This document shows positions 1-8,139 of a stretch of 11,944 bases of DNA, in pieces (positions within the stretch are counted from its first letter, which is position 1; each line of letters begins with the position of its first letter). The stretch comes from Actinomycetota bacterium. GTDB lineage: Bacteria; Actinomycetota; Actinomycetes; S36-B12; UBA5976. Below the pieces are notes generated by a model. That model was not told the DNA's origin. It made no database searches and saw only the letters and a program-made list of their open reading frames with translations. Location of the stretch: the NCBI GenBank assembly GCA_947491175.1, contig CANLIF010000033.1, positions 1 through 11,944 of the forward strand. Direction: 5' to 3'. The position numbers and the translations under genes were made by a program.

Positions 1-861
1 ACCGCTTGCTGAAAGAGGGCAGTCATCTCTGGTTGCACAATCATCGACAAATCTTTGTAAGGCAAGTTCAAATCCCAGTGCTTGCCCATACGAGAGTTCC
101 TCATTGCTTAAGGATGGATCAATCGCGCCATCGAGCAACATTCGACCGACTCGGTCTGGGAATAGATCTGCGTAAGTAGCACCAAGAAACGTGCCATAAC
201 TCTTGCCAAGCCAGTTCAACTTTTCGTCACCCAATAACTCGCGCAAGATATCAATGTCTCGGGTCGCACTAACGGTGTCTAAGAACTTGAAAGTATCCGG
301 TGAGTTTGCTGCACAAGACTGCCCAAATAGTTCCGACATGGCTTGGACCTGATCAATTTCTGTTTGATTATCCGGTGATCCATCGAGTGCTATGTATTCT
401 TCGGTTTGCTCATCACTTAGACATTCAACTGGGGTACTTTGCCCAACTCCACGTGGATCAAAACCAACTATGTCGAAATTCTCACGCAAAGTTTCGCTCA
501 CAACGTACTCGGCATAAGTTGTGTATTCAATACCAGAGCCGCCAGGCCCACCTGGATTTAAGATCAATGATCCAAGAGCTGAACCGGTAGCAAGTTTTCT
601 AATTGCAGAAATCTGCAGTGCGCCATCGGCAGGATTTGCGTAATCAATTGGGACACTAAATGTTGAACATTCAAAACCTTCATTACAGTCTGACCATTCA
701 AGAATTTGCGCGTAGTAGCCATCAAGTCCATCCCCCTGCGGGACGGTGGCGCTTGGTTTAGGAGAGCCGGTATCTGCAGAATCTGCTGAAATGATTCGGT
801 AGCCAAGTGAGGCAATAATGCCAACGAAAACCGCTAAGACAACCGCTGTAAATTTCCGCAA
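1..861 (-). CDS. TAP-like alpha/beta hydrolase, probable exported peptidase (partial, C-terminus outside window)
   Basis: The frame is open from a TTG at 861 to the left edge, giving 287 visible residues with no stop. Residues 5-21 form a hydrophobic N-terminal segment (signal peptide or anchor) followed by a Ser/Thr/Pro-rich linker, so the enzyme is probably exported. The hydrolase fold is clear: an oxyanion-hole loop NPGGPGGSG at 102-110, DPRGVGQS at 135-142 and the nucleophile elbow GKSYG at 219-223 with Ser221. These match the tripeptidyl aminopeptidase (TAP/SlpD-type) family, which removes short peptides from N-termini. The catalytic Asp and His and the TAP-like C-terminal domain would lie beyond the window. 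TTG is chosen because a strong Shine-Dalgarno sits 5 bases upstream and no better start is in frame. It follows holB by 59 bp, as a related exported protease gene does in Streptomyces. Substrate is unknown. Confidence 0.88.
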   Translation of the reverse strand, partial: MRKFTAVVLAVFVGIIASLGYRIISADSADTGSPKPSATVPQGDGLDGYYAQILEWSDCNEGFECSTFSVPIDYANPADGALQISAIRKLATGSALGSLILNPGGPGGSGIEYTTYAEYVVSETLRENFDIVGFDPRGVGQSTPVECLSDEQTEEYIALDGSPDNQTEIDQVQAMSELFGQSCAANSPDTFKFLDTVSATRDIDILRELLGDEKLNWLGKSYGTFLGATYADLFPDRVGRMLLDGAIDPSLSNEELSYGQALGFELALQRFVDDCATRDDCPLSASG

Positions 862-866
862 GAGCG

Positions 867-873
867 CTCCCTC
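867..873 (-). promoter_or_regulatory. Ribosome binding site deciding the TTG start of the hydrolase
   Basis: The minus strand reads GAGGGAG followed by a 5-base spacer (CGCTC) and TTG. This is one of the best Shine-Dalgarno matches in the window. It fixes the start directly before a basic-then-hydrophobic export signal (residues RKF, then the hydrophobic stretch). Confidence 0.65.
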
Positions 874-920
874 AATGCAACTATGAGTTGACCTTAAACC
901 AGAAAGGGAAGATTGCGAAA

Positions 921-2114
921 CTATCCAACTATTGCGGTAAGCCGTGGATCTCTCAGACTTACCAACAGTGACTCAAAAGCATTGAGTGGATTAACATTCG
1001 CGATTATCTGATCGCGAGCCTCCGTGATTGCTGCAATCCTGCGCAGGGTTGCAGATTGATCATCAATGCTTGCCACACGTTCAATTGACTCGCGCAATTC
1101 TTCGTTGACTAGATCGACATCGGCTCCTGATTGAACCACCAATACATCGCGGTAATAGCCAGTTAAATCTAGAAGGACTCGATCGAATTGATCACTCAGC
1201 ACTCGGCGGTGGCGCGCTTTTGTGCGAGTTTCTAATACCTTTAGCGCGCTTTTCATTTGTCGTTCGACAGACTTTAAGCCTTTTCCTTCAGCACCCTCAC
1301 CAAAAGCAGTGCGAATGTCTTGATCATCGTCATGATCAAGTGGCGTAACTATTGCGTCAGCATCAGCGTTTGCATTGGCAACGATTTTGTTTGCTTGGTC
1401 AAAGCAAGAACTTACAACTCGCAGATTAGTTGGGATGTCTAAGATTTGCTTGCGTCGAAGTCTCACGTTCTCGTCTGTTGCAAGTGCCCGAGCTCGGCCG
1501 ATGTGACCTTGCGCAGCACGCGTGGCCCAGGCAGCCATGGCTGGGTCGATGCCAAACCTCGTGGTGAGCTGTTGAGAAATTGCGGCAAATGTTGGCGAAG
1601 TCAGCGCCACATGACGGCAACGACTTCGAATTGTTGGAAACACATCATCAACAGTTGGAGCACAGAGCAGCCAAACTGTCGCTGGCGGAGGTTCTTCTAA
1701 TGACTTAAGCAAGGTGGAAGCTGATTCAATTCGGAATCGGTCAACATCCTCAACCACAATTACATGCCAAGGTGATCGTGTTGGTAATAGTGACGCGCGT
1801 TCAATCAAAGTGCGGGTGTCTTCGACTTTATAGATGATTCCTTCCGGAACAATGTGTTCGACATCTGGATGCGCACCGGCTGCAACATTTCGGCATTCGA
1901 TACATTGACCACAGCCGCCGTTAGGACAAACAAGTGAAGCCGCAAATGCAAGTGCAAGAGTGCTTCTGCCGCTTCCGGGTGGGCCAGTGATTAACCAAGC
2001 ATGAGTCATGGCATCACCGCGCTCACCGACCGCAACTTTTGCGGCATCCGTAACAGCGTGCTTCATTTCCGCTACCGCATGCTCTTGACCAATCAAGGAA
2101 TCAAAAACATTCAT
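921..2114 (-). CDS. holB: DNA polymerase III clamp loader, delta' subunit
   Basis: This 397-residue protein is a delta' subunit of the clamp-loader complex that places the beta sliding clamp on primed DNA. Residues 1-170 are an AAA+ module: P-loop GPPGSGRST at 44-52, four zinc-ligand cysteines at 63, 68, 71 and 74, a Walker-B-like strand VIVVEDVDR at 118-126, SLEEPP at 138-143 and the SRC motif at 164-166 that supplies the arginine finger to a neighbouring subunit. The P-loop lysine is arginine (R50). This fits delta' being a stator that need not hydrolyse ATP. The region around 225-290 is acidic and low in conservation by eye, then a helical C-terminal collar domain follows. The start ATG overlaps the tmk stop as ATGA. 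The nearest GGAG (2128-2131) is 13 bases upstream, rather far, so translation is probably coupled to tmk. Confidence 0.93.
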   Translation of the reverse strand: MNVFDSLIGQEHAVAEMKHAVTDAAKVAVGERGDAMTHAWLITGPPGSGRSTLALAFAASLVCPNGGCGQCIECRNVAAGAHPDVEHIVPEGIIYKVEDTRTLIERASLLPTRSPWHVIVVEDVDRFRIESASTLLKSLEEPPPATVWLLCAPTVDDVFPTIRSRCRHVALTSPTFAAISQQLTTRFGIDPAMAAWATRAAQGHIGRARALATDENVRLRRKQILDIPTNLRVVSSCFDQANKIVANANADADAIVTPLDHDDDQDIRTAFGEGAEGKGLKSVERQMKSALKVLETRTKARHRRVLSDQFDRVLLDLTGYYRDVLVVQSGADVDLVNEELRESIERVASIDDQSATLRRIAAITEARDQIIANVNPLNAFESLLVSLRDPRLTAIVG

Positions 2115-2731
2115 CGCGATTCAAGTACTCCGTCAATAGCAGTTCGCACCGCTGCGGCAACATCATCTTTTGGTGCAGTCGCATCAATAACCACGTTTGG
2201 ATACGTCGAGGCAGCCGCTATTTCTCGGAAGGCCTGGTGCACTGCTTCATGGAAATCTCGTGACTGGATTTCCATTCGATCAGTACCATCCATACGTTGT
2301 TCGCCAGCTTCGGCCGGAACATCCAAATAGATAGTGAAGTCTGGAATCAAGTTCCCCGTTGCCCATAGACTTAAATCGCGGACTTTTTCAGCGCCCAATC
2401 CACGGGAAAATCCTTGGTAAGCAACGGATGAATCGAAGTAGCGATCACATATAACTGTTGCACCACGTTCAAGAGCTGGCCGAATCAAGTTTGCTGCATG
2501 GTCTGCGCGGGAGGCTGCAAACAATAAAGCTTCGGTGTGATCTGGCATATCAGTGATCTCTGGATCCAGCAAAATCTTTCGGATCTTTTCCGCAGTGGGT
2601 GTGCCGCCAGGTTCGCGCGTGAGAACTACTTCATGTCCAAGCGATTGCAAGTACTCAGCGAGGCGCTTTGAATGTGTTGATTTTCCAGCGCCTTCACCGC
2701 CTTCAATCGCAATAAACAATCCCGTAGCCAC
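2111..2731 (-). CDS. tmk: Thymidylate kinase (dTMP kinase)
   Basis: This cytoplasmic enzyme phosphorylates dTMP to dTDP with ATP, the step that commits thymidylate to dTTP. At 206 residues it has the usual family length. The P-loop GGEGAGKS is at 11-18, the TREPGGTP nucleotide-binding segment at 38-45, and the DRY motif with FDSSVAYQG at 96-107. A LID-like arginine segment (QRMDGTDRME) is at 145-154. The start is GTG at 2731, which gives the standard short N-terminus before the first beta strand (FIAIEG). It begins 10 bases after the topA stop with no strong Shine-Dalgarno, so it is likely translated from the topA message. The 3' end overlaps holB by 4 bases. Placement between topA and holB is the normal actinobacterial order and links precursor supply with replication genes. 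Confidence 0.96.
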   Translation of the reverse strand: MATGLFIAIEGGEGAGKSTHSKRLAEYLQSLGHEVVLTREPGGTPTAEKIRKILLDPEITDMPDHTEALLFAASRADHAANLIRPALERGATVICDRYFDSSVAYQGFSRGLGAEKVRDLSLWATGNLIPDFTIYLDVPAEAGEQRMDGTDRMEIQSRDFHEAVHQAFREIAAASTYPNVVIDATAPKDDVAAAVRTAIDGVLESR

Positions 2732-2741
2732 GAATCAAACT

Positions 2742-5513
2742 CTAGCCAACTGGTGTGACTTCAGATTCAGCTGGCGCTGATCCCACACCTGTCTTTGCTT
2801 TTGCTGCGGCTTTCTTTGCTGCGGCACCGCTAATCACCTTCGTACCACCAACTGTTTTCTTGGCGGCCTTTTTCTTGGCAGTTGCCTTCTTTTTCACTGG
2901 CGGTTTCTTTGCGGCGACTTTTCGAGCGGCCGGCTTCTTTACAGATGGTCCAGCTGCACGTCGTTCAGCCAATAAGTCAGAAGCGCGCTCGATCGAAATC
3001 GTTTCAACGGAATCGCCACCACGAAGTGAAGCATTAGTTTCACCGTCGGTGATGTAAATTCCAAATCGTCCTTCACGAACCACAACTTCTTTTTGAGTTG
3101 AAGGATCAACGCCAACAACCTTAAGTGGGCCGGCGGCTTGACCACGACCACGACGAAGTTTTGGTTGCGCAAATAGTGCAAGTGCCTCTTCAAGCGTGCA
3201 ACTGAAGATTGATTCTTCATCAGGTAGCGTGCGAGAGTCTTTACCCTTCAACAAGTAAGGACCGTATCGACCATTCTGCGAAGTAATTGGCTCACCTTCG
3301 GTCGGATCTAAACCGATTTCACGTGGCAAAGTAAACATGCGAAGGGCGTCGTCAAGAGTTACTTGCTCAACATCCATAGTTGAGAACAACGATGCAGTGC
3401 GAGGCTTTTCTTTCTTAGGTGAAACTTCTGGCAAAACTTCAGTGAAGTATGCACCGTAACGTCCCGTCTTAGCCATGATTACGCGCTCAGTTTCAGGGTC
3501 GACACCAAGTTCACGTTCACCTGACGGGGCATTGAATAGCTCTTCGGCTTTCTCTGCTGTCATTTCATCTGGCGCAAGGTCCTGCGGAATATTTGCGCGC
3601 TGTAATGTTTCACCTTCACCACGTTCTAAGTAAGGTCCATACTTGCCAACGCGAATGATTCCTTCGTGGCCTTCGATCGGAAGCGACGCCATGGCGCGTG
3701 CGTCGATGTCACCGTAGACCGAAACCAGTGGAGCCAGACCGGGGAAGATAGATCCTTCAGTTTTCTCGCCAAAGTAGAAACGCTTTAGGACTTCTAGTCG
3801 GCCCTGCTCGCCGTTAGCAACTTCGTCAAGGATTTCTTCAAGCGATGCAGTGAAGTCGTAATCGACAAGTTGCGTGAAGTTTTCTTCCATTAATCGGGTA
3901 ACCGTAAAGGCCAAGAAGTGTGGAACTAATGCGCCACCGCGTTTCCAGACATAACCCTGATCGATAATTCGGCTGACGATAGCTGCATAAGTTGAAGGTC
4001 GACCAATACCGAGCTCTTCTAACTTCTGAACCAAAGTTGCTTCGGTGTAACGAGCTGGTGGATTAGTTGAGTGGCCACTTGGCTCTAGCGCAACTGCCGT
4101 AACTGGATCTCCGACCTTTAATGCCGGCAGACGACGGGCTTCATTCTTTTCATCCTGATCTTCATCAGCATCATCGTAAGCAGCCATGTGACCGCGGAAA
4201 GTAATGACTGTGCCACTGGCAGAGAATTCAGCATCGCGGCCATCGCCACTGGTTGCGCCTATGCGAATAGTTGCAGTTGTTCCTTTGGCATCCGCCATTT
4301 GGCTGGCGACGGTGCGCTTCCAAATCAAGTCATACAGCGCAAACTCATCGCCAACTAGTTCGCCGGCAACTTCTGCCGGGGTGCGGAAAACATCACCAGC
4401 TGGACGAATTGCTTCGTGCGCTTCCTGAGCATTTTTAACTTTGCGATCGTAACGACGTGGTGCTTCTGAAACATGATCGCTACCGTAAAGTTCGGCCGCT
4501 TGTTTGCGCGCGGCATTTAACGCAGTATCTGAAAGTGTCGTTGAGTCGGTACGCATATAAGTGATGTAGCCGCGTTCATACAAAGCTTGCGCAACACGCA
4601 TAGTGCGCTGTGCACCCCACTTCAAACGACCCGATGCAGCCTGCTGCATAGTCGAAGTCATGAATGGTGCTTTTGGCTTGCTTGAGTATGGCCGGTCATC
4701 AACTGAGCGAACTGCAAACTTTGCCCCGCCTAAGGAAGTGCACAAACTCTTTGCTGTGGCTTCATCCAAGTGAACGAGGCTGGCATCTTTAATCTGAGCC
4801 AGTGAATCAAAGTCTTTACCTTGGGCAATTTTCTTGCCATCTACTGCAACTAAATTTGCACTGAAAGATTGTGGATCGAAAGTTCCTTCGATGTCCCAGT
4901 AGGAGGCGCGCTTGTAAGCAATGCGCTCACGTTCTTTTTCAACGATCAGTCGAGTAGCAACCGATTGCACGCGTCCAGCTGAAAGTCCAGCTTGAACTTT
5001 GCGCCAAAGCACTGGGGAAACTTCAAAACCATATAGGCGATCGATAAGTCGGCGAGTTTCTTGCGCATTAACAAGTTGCATATCAATGTCGCGAGTCGAC
5101 TCTGCAGCATGTCTGATTGCCTCAGGGGTAATTTCATGGAACACCATTCGGCGAACCGGAACTTTTGGCCGAAGAATTTCCATGAGGTGCCAAGCAATTG
5201 CTTCACCTTCGCGGTCCTCGTCAGTTGCAAGCAACAGTTCGTCAGCGTCAGCCAGCATGCGCTTTAAGTCAGCGACTTTGTCCTTCTTTTTGGAGCTGAC
5301 AACGTAGTAGGGAGTGAAGTCATCATTAACGTCAATCGCCATGCGACCCCAAGGCTGCTTCTTGATTTCAGCCGGAACATCAACAGCGCGCTCGGGCAAG
5401 TCGCGGACGTGCCCAACGGAAGCGGTCACTTCGTAGCCTGGGCCAAGGTATTTTTGAATGGTTTTGGCCTTGGCTGGAGATTCGACGATAACCAAGCGGT
5501 GTGGTGTCGACAA
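2742..5513 (-). CDS. topA: DNA topoisomerase I (type IA) with lysine-rich C-terminal tail
   Basis: The enzyme relaxes negative supercoils by cutting one strand through a tyrosine. With the TTG start at 5513 it has 923 residues (MSTPHRLVIVESPAKAKTI...). The TOPRIM domain is N-terminal, with Glu11 in IVES and the metal site DEDRE (D98, D100, E102). The catalytic tyrosine is Y319 in YITYMRTDS. Four C-terminal topoisomerase repeats can be seen from their G-(K/R)-(Y/F)-G-x-Y cores near 623, 683, 747 and 814. There are no cysteine zinc fingers. Instead residues about 858-910 (2789-2942) are Lys/Ala-rich, as known for actinobacterial TopA, where the tail aids DNA binding and processivity. A longer frame begins at TTG 5537, but the 5513 start has a better ribosome site and matches family N-termini. 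It is the first gene of the topA-tmk-holB unit. Confidence 0.95.
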   Translation of the reverse strand: MSTPHRLVIVESPAKAKTIQKYLGPGYEVTASVGHVRDLPERAVDVPAEIKKQPWGRMAIDVNDDFTPYYVVSSKKKDKVADLKRMLADADELLLATDEDREGEAIAWHLMEILRPKVPVRRMVFHEITPEAIRHAAESTRDIDMQLVNAQETRRLIDRLYGFEVSPVLWRKVQAGLSAGRVQSVATRLIVEKERERIAYKRASYWDIEGTFDPQSFSANLVAVDGKKIAQGKDFDSLAQIKDASLVHLDEATAKSLCTSLGGAKFAVRSVDDRPYSSKPKAPFMTSTMQQAASGRLKWGAQRTMRVAQALYERGYITYMRTDSTTLSDTALNAARKQAAELYGSDHVSEAPRRYDRKVKNAQEAHEAIRPAGDVFRTPAEVAGELVGDEFALYDLIWKRTVASQMADAKGTTATIRIGATSGDGRDAEFSASGTVITFRGHMAAYDDADEDQDEKNEARRLPALKVGDPVTAVALEPSGHSTNPPARYTEATLVQKLEELGIGRPSTYAAIVSRIIDQGYVWKRGGALVPHFLAFTVTRLMEENFTQLVDYDFTASLEEILDEVANGEQGRLEVLKRFYFGEKTEGSIFPGLAPLVSVYGDIDARAMASLPIEGHEGIIRVGKYGPYLERGEGETLQRANIPQDLAPDEMTAEKAEELFNAPSGERELGVDPETERVIMAKTGRYGAYFTEVLPEVSPKKEKPRTASLFSTMDVEQVTLDDALRMFTLPREIGLDPTEGEPITSQNGRYGPYLLKGKDSRTLPDEESIFSCTLEEALALFAQPKLRRGRGQAAGPLKVVGVDPSTQKEVVVREGRFGIYITDGETNASLRGGDSVETISIERASDLLAERRAAGPSVKKPAARKVAAKKPPVKKKATAKKKAAKKTVGGTKVISGAAAKKAAAKAKTGVGSAPAESEVTPVG

Positions 5514-5519
5514 AACGAT

Positions 5520-5525
5520 TCCCTT
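5520..5525 (-). promoter_or_regulatory. Ribosome binding site supporting the 5513 topA start
   Basis: The minus strand reads AAGGGA, a 6-base spacer (ATCGTT) and TTG at 5513. The alternative TTG at 5537 has no purine-rich site upstream: the preceding bases are GAGTCTTT, close to a TATATA box. The site therefore favours the shorter protein. Confidence 0.5.
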
Positions 5526-5544
5526 CGGCAAATGCAAAAGACTC

Positions 5545-5550
5545 TATATA
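5545..5550 (-). promoter_or_regulatory. Possible -10 element of the topA operon
   Basis: TATATA on the minus strand lies inside GCATATATAGAG, 32 bases before the 5513 start. A transcript would begin near 5538, leaving a leader of about 25 bases that carries the AAGGGA site. No good -35 box stands 16-18 bases upstream, so this is only a candidate. A promoter is expected here because a terminator separates topA from hppA. Confidence 0.3.
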
Positions 5551-5569
5551 TGCAGTCAAAAGCGCTATC

Positions 5570-5629
5570 TCCGCGAGTGTGCCTTATCGACTAGGGGCAT
5601 TGTCAAACTGGCGAGTTTGTTCCGCGAGT
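5570..5629. repeat. Pair of 9-bp direct repeats upstream of topA
   Basis: TCCGCGAGT occurs at 5570-5578 and again at 5621-5629, a distance of 51 bases, with a partial copy (GGCGAGTTT) at 5611-5619. Both lie in the non-coding spacer upstream of the possible topA -10 box. They could be binding sites for a regulator or a chance repeat. Nothing in the sequence identifies a protein. Confidence 0.35.
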
Positions 5630-5683
5630 CGCAACTGCCTGTGGATGGACAACATTTTCCTTTAACTGCATGGGATTTTGGGC

Positions 5684-5719
5684 AAAAAAGAACCCCAACC
5701 AGAAGGCTGGGGTTCTTTT
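5684..5719 (-). terminator. Intrinsic terminator of hppA
   Basis: On the minus strand, starting 13 bases after the hppA stop, arms 5719-5705 and 5700-5686 form a 15-bp stem with one mismatch and a 4-base loop. The core is GAACCCCAGCC pairing with GGTTGGGGTTC. It is followed by a run of six T (5689-5684), partly shared with the stem foot. This is the strongest terminator in the window and it separates hppA from topA. Confidence 0.9.
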
Positions 5720-5732
5720 AGTAATTCTGCCG

Positions 5733-8033
5733 TTAGCTTGCCATTGCCTCTTCGCCAACCGCAATTGGGCGGCGCTTGGAGATTATGACTGAAACCACGA
5801 TTACGGCAGTGGCAACTAGCGCCAAACCGATGCGCATCGCATCCTTGTCTTCGAGCGTCATTGCGACAACAGCCGGTGCAATCAGCAATGCAACAAGGTT
5901 CATAACCTTAAGCAATGGATTGATCGCAGGACCCGCGGTGTCTTTGAACGGATCGCCAACTGTGTCACCGATAACCGTTGCAGCGTGAGCTTCAGAACCC
6001 TTGCCACCAAAGTGTCCGTCTTCGACGAACTTCTTTGCGTTATCCCAAGCGCCACCAGAGTTGGAAAGGAACACTGCCATCAAAGTTCCGGTTGCAATAG
6101 TGCCGGCCAGGAAGGAGCCAAGTGCGCCAATTCCTAAACCGAAACCAACTGCAATTGGAGTCAAGATTGCAAGCAGACCTGGTGTTGTTAATTCGCGCAA
6201 GGAATCCTTGGTCACGATATCGACAACGCGGCTGTAATCCGGAAGTTCAGTTCCGGCCATGATGCCTGGCTTCTCGCGGAACTGACGACGAACTTCGAAG
6301 ATCACTGATCCAGCTGCGCGGGAAACTGCGTTGATTGCAAGTCCACTGAACATAAAGACAACAGCAGCACCAATCAATAAACCAAATAGGTTTGCTGGGT
6401 TAGAAATATCTAGAGTTCCGGAGTATTGCAAATCACTTGTAGTGAATTCCTTCGCTGCATTTGATACTGCGTCACGGAATGCTCCGAACAACGCGGTTGC
6501 AGCAAAGACTGCGGTTGCGATTGCGATGCCCTTAGTAATGGCCTTTGTTGTGTTACCAACTGCGTCAAGGTTTGTCAGCACCTGCGCGCCTTCACCATGA
6601 ACGTCACCAGACATTTCTGCAATACCTTGCGCATTGTCAGATACTGGACCAAAGGTATCCATAGAAACAATGACACCAACAGTTGTTAGCAAACCGGTAC
6701 CAGCTAACGCGATTGCGAACAATCCAAGTAGTACTGATGCGCCACCCAATAGATACGCTGCGTAAACAGCGGCACCAATTAACAGCGCAGAGTAAACAGC
6801 GGATTCCAAGCCAAGTGAGATACCAGCAAGAATTACAGTTGCCGGTCCTGTGAGAGATGACTTGGATACGTCATCAACTGGCTTGCGGTTAGTTTCGGTG
6901 AAATACCCAGTTAATTGCTGGATTGCCGCAGCCAAAACGATACCAATAAGTACTGCGCCGATTGCCATGTGTCGAGGATTAACGATTACACCTTCAGCCA
7001 AACCAAACGTTGGGTCGGCAACTGATTTAAGTTCGCTAAGGGTTGCTGGCAAGAACTTGTAAGCAGCCAAGGCTACTAATACGGCGCTGATTACTGCGGA
7101 CAAGAAGAAGCCACGATTGATTGCGCTCATTCCGGACCGATCACCAGCGCGAGGTGTTACGGCAAAAATTCCAACTACCGCAGTTAGTACACCAATTGCA
7201 GGAACAACCAATGGGAAAACTAAACCAATTTCGCCAAAGGCTGCTTTACCCAAAATCAAAGCAGCAACAAGTGTTACGGCATAAGACTCGAACAGGTCTG
7301 CTGCCATACCAGCACAGTCACCTACGTTGTCGCCAACGTTGTCTGCGATTGTTGCAGCGTTGCGTGGATCATCCTCTGGAATACCTTGTTCAACTTTTCC
7401 AACTAGGTCAGCACCGACGTCAGCAGCTTTGGTGAAGATACCGCCACCAACGCGCATGAACATTGCAAGGAGCGCGGCGCCGAAACCAAAACCTTCAAGA
7501 ACCTTTGGAGCTTCTCCTTTGTAAACCAATACAACTAATGCAGCGCCAAACAAACCAAGACCAACGGTGAACATGCCAGCTACGCCACCAGTGCGAAACG
7601 CAATCTTCATTGCTTCCTGCTCGCCACTGGTATTTGCGGCAGCAGCTACCCGAACGTTTCCGCGAACAGCTAGCCACATACCCGCGTAGCCAGTGATGCC
7701 GGAAAATACTGCGCCGACAAGGAAGAACACCGAGCGACCAATTCGCTCGTTCTGAGTTTCAGCTGGAAGTAGGAACAACAAAAAGAAGACCAAAACACCA
7801 AAAACCGCAAGGGTGCGGAACTGTCGGTTTAGATAAGCCGAAGCACCTTCCTGAATTGCCAGGGCAATTTTCTTCATACTGTCAGTGCCTTCGTCGGCTG
7901 CCAAAACTTGGCGCACTAAAACTGCAGCTACACCAAGGGCAGCTAAAGCAATAATGGCGACGATGACCACGGTTGTGTAGTTGGATCCAGTCAGGGCGAC
8001 TTCCTGGCTGGCGACATGTGCAAATGCAGACAT
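5733..8033 (-). CDS. hppA: Membrane-bound proton-pumping pyrophosphatase, potassium-independent type
   Basis: This 766-residue integral membrane enzyme hydrolyses pyrophosphate and pumps protons across the cytoplasmic membrane. Many hydrophobic segments are visible, beginning at about 22-42, 74-90 and 101-123. The substrate site is complete: DVGADLVGKVE at 205-215 with the acidic EDDPRN after it, DNVGDNVGDCAG at 231-242, SDNAQGIAEMSGD at 465-477, GGAWDNAKK at 660-668 and GDTVGDPFKDTAGPA at 689-703. The ionic-type marker GNTTKAITKG at 493-502 has lysine at 497. In the known family division this residue marks potassium-independent proton pumps, where potassium-dependent ones have alanine. The ATG at 8033 has a good ribosome site. 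Upstream lies the LCP gene (106-bp gap), downstream a terminator, so hppA could be expressed alone or with the LCP gene. It probably saves energy from biosynthetic pyrophosphate. Confidence 0.97.
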   Translation of the reverse strand: MSAFAHVASQEVALTGSNYTTVVIVAIIALAALGVAAVLVRQVLAADEGTDSMKKIALAIQEGASAYLNRQFRTLAVFGVLVFFLLFLLPAETQNERIGRSVFFLVGAVFSGITGYAGMWLAVRGNVRVAAAANTSGEQEAMKIAFRTGGVAGMFTVGLGLFGAALVVLVYKGEAPKVLEGFGFGAALLAMFMRVGGGIFTKAADVGADLVGKVEQGIPEDDPRNAATIADNVGDNVGDCAGMAADLFESYAVTLVAALILGKAAFGEIGLVFPLVVPAIGVLTAVVGIFAVTPRAGDRSGMSAINRGFFLSAVISAVLVALAAYKFLPATLSELKSVADPTFGLAEGVIVNPRHMAIGAVLIGIVLAAAIQQLTGYFTETNRKPVDDVSKSSLTGPATVILAGISLGLESAVYSALLIGAAVYAAYLLGGASVLLGLFAIALAGTGLLTTVGVIVSMDTFGPVSDNAQGIAEMSGDVHGEGAQVLTNLDAVGNTTKAITKGIAIATAVFAATALFGAFRDAVSNAAKEFTTSDLQYSGTLDISNPANLFGLLIGAAVVFMFSGLAINAVSRAAGSVIFEVRRQFREKPGIMAGTELPDYSRVVDIVTKDSLRELTTPGLLAILTPIAVGFGLGIGALGSFLAGTIATGTLMAVFLSNSGGAWDNAKKFVEDGHFGGKGSEAHAATVIGDTVGDPFKDTAGPAINPLLKVMNLVALLIAPAVVAMTLEDKDAMRIGLALVATAVIVVSVIISKRRPIAVGEEAMAS

Positions 8034-8037
8034 GGTT

Positions 8038-8043
8038 CTCCTT
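8038..8043 (-). promoter_or_regulatory. Ribosome binding site of hppA
   Basis: AAGGAG on the minus strand stands 4 bases before the ATG at 8033 (AAGGAGAACCATG). It supports that start. The rest of the 106-bp spacer to the LCP stop shows no clear terminator. A TAAGAT box in it could be a -10 element but has no matching -35. Confidence 0.7.
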
Positions 8044-8139
8044 GTTGGGGGTTCTCTGGAAAATCTTATGAGATCAAGGGGAATTGGCTGGTACTTGGTC
8101 GGCTAAATGAAGAAATTGCTTATTCTTGATTGAATTTCA

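Noticed and set aside
300..824. Plus-strand frame (300-590) and short minus-strand frame (564-824)
   Set aside because: Both are out of frame with the alpha/beta hydrolase, whose reading frame carries all the catalytic motifs.
2755..3057. Plus-strand frame with a hydrophobic Phe/Ala-rich product that looks like membrane spans
   Set aside because: It is the reverse complement of the lysine/alanine-rich tail of topA; Lys codons read backwards as Phe/Leu codons make false hydrophobic segments.
5601..5606. Consensus TTGACA -35 box on the minus strand upstream of topA
   Set aside because: No -10-like hexamer occurs 16-18 bases downstream (AGGCAC, GGCACA or GCACAC), so it is not listed as a promoter.
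8112..8138. AT-rich inverted repeat (GAAATT/AATTTC) between the LCP gene and hppA as a terminator
   Set aside because: The stem is only 6 AT-rich pairs with a 15-base loop and no T run, too weak for an intrinsic terminator.
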